From Anabaena catenula FACHB-362 (lineage in GTDB: Bacteria > Cyanobacteriota > Cyanobacteriia > Cyanobacteriales > Nostocaceae): DNA of 32,808 bases. The stretch spans positions 1 through 32,808 of the forward strand of contig NZ_JACJTQ010000055.1 in assembly GCF_014698735.1 (NCBI RefSeq), read 5' to 3'. The translations under genes and the position numbers were made by a program. How positions within the stretch are numbered: the first letter of the stretch is position 1; every line of letters begins with the position of its first letter. The notes below the pieces were generated by a model. The model did no database searches. It worked only from the letters and a program-made list of their open reading frames with translations, and was not told the DNA's origin. Below, in pieces: positions 16,301 to 22,010 of this stretch.

Positions 16301-16774
16301 GATAATGCTGGGGAATTGCGAGCTATTCACCGGGAATTTTGGCGTAAGGAAATGTTTGATAATTTGGTAGAAGCGATTGGTATTACCTACGAACAGCGAC
16401 AAGCCAATCAATCTGAAAGTAAGGAAATTGAGCAATTCAAAATTGGTGGACAGTGGACGGCTTATGTTCAGCGTAGTGGTGATTTTATTGTGCGAAATGA
16501 GAATAAGCGAACGATTTGTAGAGGGAATATGCACACGGGTGAGGAGATATTTCCACTTTCAGAAGCAGCCGCAAGTGAGTTAGAGGAGATGATTTTAGAA
16601 AGGGAGCATTCTACTGAAAATAGTGTTTCTCCACGAGATGCTACACGAACGCTATCACTAGGAAGACATCAAGAGTTATCAAATACTGGTGATGGTGTGG
16701 TGTACAATCCCAAAGGGAATAGCTATGCTCATAGTAGGCATCATAACCAAAGTAAGGACGTGGAGTTGAACTGA
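13325..16774 (+). CDS. Two-barrel RNA polymerase homologue (eukaryotic RdRP/QDE-1-like, DFDGD motif)
   Basis: The protein has 1149 residues from TTG 13325 (ATG 13358 gives 1138). Residues 160-234 resemble the first double-psi barrel of RNAi-type RNA-dependent RNA polymerases: GDCHGKIS, PLQFRF, AKG (K209), then DRSSIKG. Residues about 405-475 match the second barrel: GDVILTRYPIVNSDNIRLYS, VHDPEL, and ADFDGDQLMV, whose D458, D460 and D462 would bind the catalytic metal as in beta-prime and RdRPs. NKVGLVATNIGRV (524-536) and QVEVDSPKS (566-574) resemble the RdRP region after the metal loop. The C-terminal 500 residues are unrecognised. An upstream stop (13319) and IS debris raise the possibility of a trimmed N-terminus. 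Known bacterial relatives include phage SPbeta YonO, a DNA-dependent RNA polymerase. Template and role here are unknown. Confidence 0.85.
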   Translation: MLDHPSNRLLVMDLTTKVIEGSGLSIPIFDGSYNNGKGRYLSEPEIIKNSLLAQIFEPSELPSLLLMKIDSKNPDANHLRQRTFTDGIKRKLAFSSGDNYYFADDTLCKKIRQLFATEPDTACRYGSLLVSNCYKGSETFTNLQVKIVDFTDPQYADYKTGDCHGKISPRLAKQLGGERNCPLQFRFAWMKCWSESDNSQSPKTSFLAKGTFLPDAKLTDAEGYDIVMDRSSIKGIKKSQLQDLIPCGEYQLPQAVIGNRGNAKATSYDNSWQFTIWYSETAVQQDLSQPTEAKAQELAQLQSNPLTLAKYIIQQYYQQQSQQEQTEETVNGIDDNTNNQVQESRWISLLRSDKYGQLIETPKFRKFATDYIANQWRDLAIKSGYSHNSGMAMPCDTLPRGTICVPHLPAGDVILTRYPIVNSDNIRLYSNVHDPELKKTRNVVWIHPKDAEEYHQADFDGDQLMVSPANKLPNIAKETLRAGEPGHFKPVKQRPKLAYTEITDEEGNLKYRDLSQIAAASSQNKVGLVATNIGRVQSSMPGEGENSERFVRRQRKLLNRLFQALQVEVDSPKSAERLEDIKEIDGANLLADAKKWSEFHPSYFFDFKKDDRLYRSFAMPADAPGAINVIAREVVNPLWEPTRIRSRDRHEFRYLFPKETLSVDALEWAEELKTRFQQSRDEIKERVGDDREAFNEELGKLYDSYRAEIDELFTTSEDRFEGAAALWHTQHTRPELDRHRKECLQLAAQMEITFSFEHNYEMPSAALPQDTYVLSVPFGKDAIKWKESLEQKGIEFDATIHPQLPVIEFAFKDLSPKLAEKLAAKFGDNIHDLDELNIPKDLRIIPPVDHSWAISRQDAGVGALAYNLFTEEVCQQLQDFQFAEMKVLGIKYNDFADENFASKQWRKRSVTLEVGVFELPESHPDFYRYNGTPILQIDGQNLGTFAPDSPKLPVGTTFAATLKPEGSSIILKVNADSIELPDVILPESETKLDNAGELRAIHREFWRKEMFDNLVEAIGITYEQRQANQSESKEIEQFKIGGQWTAYVQRSGDFIVRNENKRTICRGNMHTGEEIFPLSEAAASELEEMILEREHSTENSVSPRDATRTLSLGRHQELSNTGDGVVYNPKGNSYAHSRHHNQSKDVELN

Positions 16775-16861
16775 TAGCGCAAATCTGTTATGGCAGCAAC
16801 GATGGAGAATTTGTAAGCCAATGGTTGACGTTCATTCTAAAATATCCAGAAGTAGTAAGTA

Positions 16862-17392
16862 ATGAAGTCAGAAGAATTTGATGATGAATATATCCCTAAC
16901 CAAGAACCAGCAACTCCGATGGATTTATTGCTGAACGAAGAATGGTTGAGAAAAATCATTCAAGCGGAGGAAGAGGTAGGGGGTAATATTGGTGCTGGTT
17001 TAGATTGGCTTGGTGGTTTTAGTCAACTGTTGCTTAATCCCGAATTGTTTTATCGTTTAAAAACTTTGCGGATTTCTTTGAATCGAGAAGTGCGTTTGTT
17101 GCTCAAAGATTGGAATTTAGGAACTGCTACTTCTATAGCATCTGCTACCGCAAGAGAGAAGTTGCTGGAAAGATTCAGGCTACCTACATCTACTGTTAAA
17201 GAACATATTCAAACTGTGTTGCATAGGGATGAACTTTTTGGTGAGGAGTTTATGTCTAATCATCAGGTATTGCGCGAACTGCTTGGGGTAATGTTGACAG
17301 AAAACGATTGGAAAATTATTGCTTCAGTTGCGGCAGATTCGTTGAAACAGCAAATTATGCAACAGGTTTTGGTTGAGAGAAGGCAACAATAA
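16862..17392 (+). CDS. Hypothetical protein downstream of the polymerase homologue
   Basis: The protein has 176 residues, is mostly helical and acidic at the start (MKSEEFDDEYIPNQEP). No signal peptide or membrane segment. The middle has Leu-rich stretches (GGFSQLLLNPELFYRLKTLR, then REVRLLLKDWNLG) and a STVKEHIQTVLHRDELFGEE segment that could be part of a helical DNA- or protein-binding bundle; no family was recognised. It starts 87 bases after the polymerase-like gene on the same strand with no terminator visible between, so the two are probably one transcription unit and it may be an accessory factor. The ribosome site is weak. Confidence 0.6.
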   Translation: MKSEEFDDEYIPNQEPATPMDLLLNEEWLRKIIQAEEEVGGNIGAGLDWLGGFSQLLLNPELFYRLKTLRISLNREVRLLLKDWNLGTATSIASATAREKLLERFRLPTSTVKEHIQTVLHRDELFGEEFMSNHQVLRELLGVMLTENDWKIIASVAADSLKQQIMQQVLVERRQQ

Positions 17393-17421
17393 TTCCAGAA
17401 TAAATTAAAATCAGGGGATAA

Positions 17422-17688
17422 TTATTTATGAGTTCTTGTTTGATGTCTTGCTTGAATTCTGTCAGCGATTGCTTTTTTGCGTACATCTCTATCTGACAAA
17501 TCTCCTGATCCTTCTAGTAAAAATTTGGGATAACCACCCATTCGTTCTAAAACTGTTTTAGCTGAAGTTGGATAATTGTTGATAGGTGTTTCTAGGGATG
17601 AGATAAATTGCAAAACAAGTGGGATTTGTTGATCGCTAAGGTTAGCGATAGCTTCTAAGAGTTCTTGGTGTGGATTGGTGGAGTACAT
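17422..17688 (-). CDS. Solitary antitoxin-like protein
   Basis: The protein has 88 residues from ATG 17688 (a TTG at 17727 is possible). It begins MYSTNPHQELLEAIANLSDQ with a helical N-terminus and ends with the acidic to basic pattern LLEGSGDLSDRDVRKKAIAD, then RIQARHQ, resembling the toxin-binding tails of cyanobacterial VapB/DUF2281-like antitoxins. No toxin gene (PIN or RelE type) lies next to it on either side, so it may be an orphan, or the toxin has been lost. No DNA-binding domain can be identified with confidence. It is convergent with the gene ending at 17392. Confidence 0.5.
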   Translation of the reverse strand: MYSTNPHQELLEAIANLSDQQIPLVLQFISSLETPINNYPTSAKTVLERMGGYPKFLLEGSGDLSDRDVRKKAIADRIQARHQTRTHK

Positions 17689-17760
17689 AGTGATTAATTG
17701 GTGTTGTGATGATTGCAATTTTACCAAATGTCATAGCTGAATAATTCCTTGTTTCATAGC

Positions 17761-17881
17761 TAAACCCCGTCCATTTTGAAACCTAAAGTTTTTAAGGAGA
17801 GTATATTATTCGGTTGTGGGTTGAGTTCTGAGCTTTACCCGAATTCCAAAAAACTATAGCTTTCAAGGTAGACTCGGTTTA
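17761..17881. repeat. MITE-like element, long copy (TAAACCCC family)
   Basis: The left end TAAACCCCGTCCATTTTGAA, then ACCTAAAGTTTTT, is inverted at the right end as AAAAAACTATAGC, then TTTCAAGG...CGGTTTA, giving about 34 bp of imperfect terminal repeat in a 121-bp element. The ends match the 73-bp copy at 5991-6063. It lies between the antitoxin-like gene and the 3' end of the NACHT gene, and has no coding capacity. Confidence 0.7.
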
Positions 17882-17917
17882 TATGAAGAAAAATTAACTA
17901 AGATCAAATCCTCCTTA

Positions 17918-18967
17918 CTATATTGCAAACCACTTATCCCTACCTGCTATCTCCCCTACTGGAATTGTTTTAGATGCCACAATATCCTTACATCTAGCTT
18001 CTGCAGCTGCAACCAAAAATCCAGGATAGCGATCAGGGTGTTCAGCAATTTCTTCAGCAAGATCAGTTGGTAAAGGGTTGTTTTCTGCTCTTCTAGCAAC
18101 GCGACGTGCAAACAAGTAGGAAGCGTATTCCTCTGATATTGCTCCTTTAGCATAACTTTGAGCAATCACTTGCAATACAGGACGCCAATCAGTTTCATTT
18201 CTTTGAAGAAGATCAAGTGCAAACTCCTGGCAGAGTTTCAGTACTAATGGATCAGATTCAGTATACACACCAAGATATAAAGCATAGAGCTTTCTTTTAC
18301 TTTGTTCTTTCGCACGTAACGTAAATAAAGTAACAGTTCTTGCACCCAAAATTTTTGGCATTGAATCTACATTAAAGTAGATCATGCGCTCGCTCAAGCC
18401 TTGTATTAGAGCAATTGTATCTTCTACAGAGCGATACAGACGTTGCCAGTTGTCAAGGGATAATTTTTCAATGTAATAATCTATCGATATAGCCAACTTT
18501 TCTAAGGTTTTTGAACTACCCCAGGTTACAAGAACTAATGTAATAAACATAGCATCCAGTTCGTTATTCACTTTATCAAACTGTTGCTGCCACCAACTTG
18601 GCCTACCAGCTTGCAATCTTGCATAACGCGTTCGTCGGCATAAGGATTTTGAGTGTTCAAGAAGTTCATGGAATTCTTTACATGTTTCACCTTTAGATTT
18701 AATACCACTACTTATATTTGCAAGATGAAACAATGCCCAGTAATCCCCGCAAACTTCACGAGCTTTTTCAATGAGATTGTCCCAAGGAGTAATATCAGTT
18801 GCCCATTCTTGAACACTACGATGTGATTCCTTTTCAGATGTTTCTACAATCTTGTAATACTCAGAAACTTCTGGAAATTCAGGCATAGATTGGACGGTTT
18901 CTCTGTTAAGAGATTGTAAGAAATGTCTACCATGATTAACTAGGTGTGAAAGCTCATGTTTCCAAAT
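17918..18967 (-). pseudogene. C-terminal part of the NACHT protein, separated by an in-frame stop
   Basis: After the TAA at 18968-18970 the same frame stays open for 349 codons to the stop at 17918. It reads IWKHELSHLVNHGRHFLQSL, then NRETVQSMPEFPEVSEYY and a long helical region ending GEIAGRDKWFAI. The first Met, at 18886, could start a 322-residue protein, but no ribosome site precedes it and 27 open codons link it to the NACHT frame. The parsimonious reading is one ancestral gene of about 1290 codons (18968-21793 plus this part) split by one substitution, for example CAA to TAA. The helical repeats would be the C-terminal sensor of a STAND protein. A separate protein or stop readthrough cannot be excluded. 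Confidence 0.7.
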
Positions 18968-21793
18968 TTAAAAAAGTGTAAAATTTAAATTCCTTGCCTT
19001 GAAAGCTACTGCATATCGACTTCCGTCAATCGAGTGACTGAATAGCTCTATAAAGCTACTTATTTGAATGTTTCGACGATTATCAGCTACAATATTCCTC
19101 TGTAAAATTTGATCTATAGTTAAAAGAAAGTTTTTCTCCGTCATTTCGCAATAATCAAATCGCCGCATTTTAAAAAGAAGAGACACACATTTTGAGCGAT
19201 TAACTTCATCTGATAAAATATTTTTTATATCAGCCAAATTAATTTTATTCAAAATACCCAAATAGTATCCATACTCAAGCCAATCACCTTGTTGAATACT
19301 ATTTTGACTACAAAAATAGCTCTTCCATAAAATTAAAATTTCATCTGGTGTGGCATTTACTCTGATTAAATCTATTATTTCTAATGCATAGTCTTTAGGA
19401 GGAATTTTCTCTAGGATCTTGAAGCAATGATTGATTAGTTCTTCTTGTCCACAATCTTTTGGAAGTAAGAGAGGGTTTCCTAACCCAAGGCGGCGGCTAT
19501 TGGAGGGTAATACATATCGCAATCCAATCCCATCTAGTATCAGTTCAACAACAGCCTTAACAGATTTAGGATGTTGCTTAAATACCCAGTCAGAAAGTAG
19601 AGTAGCTGCTAATATCCTTGGATGACTAATTAGTCGATATCCTTTCTGTTCAATTAAATCTTGTAACCTGTCAATTAGGGAAGGGAGTTCACCTTTTGTG
19701 TAGCAGCCAGCATAAAATCTTGTAACGTTGAACCAGTAAAAATTACGTGCTATCGCATCAAAACGATCAGGCAATGTCCCCGTTTTTTCATTTCCAGTTG
19801 GAGAATAAGGAGCAGTATCATAAAGGTATCGCGCCGTAAAGTATTCTCGCAGTGGTTGAACTTCAAATTCATACATACCTTCAACACGTTGTACCAGGGC
19901 CATTATGCGTTCTACCATGCCCCTAAATAATTCGTCTAACAATGATTTAGAATGACCTTCATCATCAAGATATTTTGAAAGAAGTTCATAAAGTTTATCT
20001 TTAGAGATGCTACCATTACCTCCCTGTTCTGCTTCTGTATGAAGTATCCAAGCAAAATATCTTTGAACATTTATTAAAAGTTCCCGGTGGTCACGAACTA
20101 TTGGAGTCTTTGCTGCTTCACGATCTAGAAAATGCTTTATATAATCATCGTAAAGAGCCGTTCGTTTTTCTGGAAGCGATAAACCTTGACTACGAATAAG
20201 GCTTAGTAATATTGTCAACTGCATTGGATTTTTAGATAAATCGCGCAGATGTGGTTGATTTAGCTTTTCTTTTATAACCTTTCTAATTTCCGCAGCTTCT
20301 TTATTATCAAGCCTTCGTGCCTTAATCCAATTGGTTGTATATTCATCAATTAGAGTACGAGTTAGTGAATCAAGCTGATAGTGTGGAAACTTATCCTGTG
20401 GAAGACCAGGGGAATTAGCAAATGCTGCTGGACGACTTGTTACAATTACTTGAAGTGATTCAGCCATTGATTCAAGACGATTTACACCATTAATAATTTC
20501 ATTAACAACTTCTTGCCTTTTTGAGATATCAGCAACTTCATCAAGCCCGTCAAAAACTAGTAAAACTGGACTAAGTTTCATGACAGCACGTAAATCACTG
20601 ACATCAAACTCACCACCGCCTGAATCATGCCGTACCAAAGCAGCAAGAAATGATTCTAAAGATTTTTGCCAATTAGAAGGTAGTTCATCTTCTTCATCAA
20701 CTGAAAAAGGATTTTTTTTATCAAGCCAAGTTGCCAAATCTCTCAAATCAATTTTGAATGGTAGACGAACTGGAGAATATCTATGTATTGGAGGCAATTT
20801 TTCTAACGTTTCATCTTTATGATCTGTTGATAAAGAACGTAATACTTCATCGTTGCCCAATACTCTCATCCGATGTACTTGGCACACATATTGAGTTATT
20901 GTTGATTTACCTTGTCCTGGCGCACCTTCGATAACTATTAGAGGGATATCTTGTTGAACCAACATATCTAGTAAAAATGTTGCTGCACCTACTATTTCTC
21001 GTTCTTCTGTTCTAGTGCCAGAGTAGAAATTCATATCACTAGAATTAGAATTTACTGATGTATTTCTACTTCTTTCGATCTTTGAAGCAATCTCATGATA
21101 AGTTATATATAATTTAATTTCTTTTTTGCCATTTGTATCCCTTTGTGGGGGAGAAATTGGAACATCTATAAATAAATCCAACAGTCTATTTTGCAGTTCC
21201 ACCTGTCTGAATTTGACCTCTTGCTCTTGACAAAATTGATGTTTCACAAAAGAACGAATTGCATCAGACCTGCGCTCACTATTTTCTGAAAGCCTAGACT
21301 CAATAACTGATCGAATTAAGTCTGGGCCTGTCATCAACTCAGGATATACCCACTTTAGATCCCAAGAGCTATCCAGTCGGCGGTTTAAATCATCAAGCCA
21401 CCAGCACATGGATGGTACACCAAGCTTATTAAGTAGTTGATTAGCTTTATCTATGGAGCCTGAGTCAGGATGTGCGGTTCCGGGAACATTAGTAATCAAG
21501 ACAAACTTAGTTGCTCCCTTGGGAATTTGCTTCTTAAGTTTTGGTGCTTCCTCCTCTAAAATTCCTACCAGCCATTTATGAGGATCAGGTAGTGCAAAGG
21601 GCCGTTTTACCCACTTGATTTGGTACATTATGAAACTGCGGTCAGAATCTATTCCCAAATAAGCCACCGCATCTCGTCCCCCATCTGGTTGTGCAACCGG
21701 AAAACATTGGACGTTGGGATGCTCTTTTATCAGTAGTGCTTGGCATAACTGCTGGAACTTTTCTGGATCTAAATTTTCAAATGGGTAATTCAT
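18968..21793 (-). CDS. NACHT STAND NTPase with N-terminal Mrr-like nuclease (Avs/bNACHT-type defence protein)
   Basis: The protein has 941 residues. The N-terminal ~150 residues have the Mrr-type PD-(D/E)XK pattern: NLDPEKFQQLCQALL, then GGRDAVAY (D41) and MYQIKW (Q58, K60). The NACHT module follows: Walker A GAPGQGKST (290-298), Walker B LLVFDGLDE (D415, D418, E419), VTSRP sensor, and a winged-helix region after LSKNPMQLTILLSLI. The C-terminal part is helical. Bacterial nuclease-NACHT fusions are known anti-phage proteins that detect phage components and then degrade DNA; this role is inferred from architecture. ATG 21793 follows GAGATAA. The reading frame ends at a TAA that seems to be a nonsense change, since the same frame continues for 349 codons. 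Function of the split protein is uncertain. Confidence 0.8.
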   Translation of the reverse strand: MNYPFENLDPEKFQQLCQALLIKEHPNVQCFPVAQPDGGRDAVAYLGIDSDRSFIMYQIKWVKRPFALPDPHKWLVGILEEEAPKLKKQIPKGATKFVLITNVPGTAHPDSGSIDKANQLLNKLGVPSMCWWLDDLNRRLDSSWDLKWVYPELMTGPDLIRSVIESRLSENSERRSDAIRSFVKHQFCQEQEVKFRQVELQNRLLDLFIDVPISPPQRDTNGKKEIKLYITYHEIASKIERSRNTSVNSNSSDMNFYSGTRTEEREIVGAATFLLDMLVQQDIPLIVIEGAPGQGKSTITQYVCQVHRMRVLGNDEVLRSLSTDHKDETLEKLPPIHRYSPVRLPFKIDLRDLATWLDKKNPFSVDEEDELPSNWQKSLESFLAALVRHDSGGGEFDVSDLRAVMKLSPVLLVFDGLDEVADISKRQEVVNEIINGVNRLESMAESLQVIVTSRPAAFANSPGLPQDKFPHYQLDSLTRTLIDEYTTNWIKARRLDNKEAAEIRKVIKEKLNQPHLRDLSKNPMQLTILLSLIRSQGLSLPEKRTALYDDYIKHFLDREAAKTPIVRDHRELLINVQRYFAWILHTEAEQGGNGSISKDKLYELLSKYLDDEGHSKSLLDELFRGMVERIMALVQRVEGMYEFEVQPLREYFTARYLYDTAPYSPTGNEKTGTLPDRFDAIARNFYWFNVTRFYAGCYTKGELPSLIDRLQDLIEQKGYRLISHPRILAATLLSDWVFKQHPKSVKAVVELILDGIGLRYVLPSNSRRLGLGNPLLLPKDCGQEELINHCFKILEKIPPKDYALEIIDLIRVNATPDEILILWKSYFCSQNSIQQGDWLEYGYYLGILNKINLADIKNILSDEVNRSKCVSLLFKMRRFDYCEMTEKNFLLTIDQILQRNIVADNRRNIQISSFIELFSHSIDGSRYAVAFKARNLNFTLF

Positions 21794-21842
21794 TTATCTC
21801 TATCACTGAGGGTATATTTTGCAACTATTTACATTTTAGCAG

Positions 21843-21877
21843 GCTACCACTACACTTTTACTCTGTGTAATGGTAGC
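21843..21877. promoter_or_regulatory. 13-bp inverted repeat between the NACHT gene and the T4SS cluster
   Basis: GCTACCACTACAC and GTGTAATGGTAGC pair with a single mismatch around a 9-base centre. It lies in the 217-bp divergent region, 50 bases before the NACHT start and 134 before the first gene of the secretion cluster, a natural place for an operator controlling either side. An RNA hairpin is also possible. Confidence 0.5.
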
Positions 21878-21980
21878 GATTTCACTCGTCGCTCAACTAA
21901 CAACTGACATTAATAGCCAGATGGACAATAAATAAATAGCCAATAGGTCTATGTCAACTCATACAAAGCCTTGTTAACTT

Positions 21981-22001
21981 AACTCTAAGGCAATCAGAGT
22001 T
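21981..22001 (+). promoter_or_regulatory. Small hairpin just before the first T4SS-cluster gene
   Basis: AACTCT and AGAGTT pair around a 9-base loop ending 9 bases before ATG 22011, so the stem covers the place of the ribosome site (GAG at about 21998). It could hinder translation start; the stem is short, so this is tentative. Confidence 0.3.
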
Positions 22002-22010
22002 GAGTACATA

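Noticed and set aside
13325-16774. Interpretation as a fragment of the host RNA polymerase beta-prime subunit (rpoC1/rpoC2)
   Set aside because: The DFDGD loop is shared, but surrounding motifs match two-barrel RdRP-type proteins better, both barrels are in one chain, and typical beta-prime landmarks such as NRxPTLHR are absent.
17918-18886. 322-residue protein as an independent gene
   Set aside because: The same frame extends upstream without a stop to the TAA that ends the NACHT frame, and there is no ribosome site at 18886; a split gene is the simpler reading.
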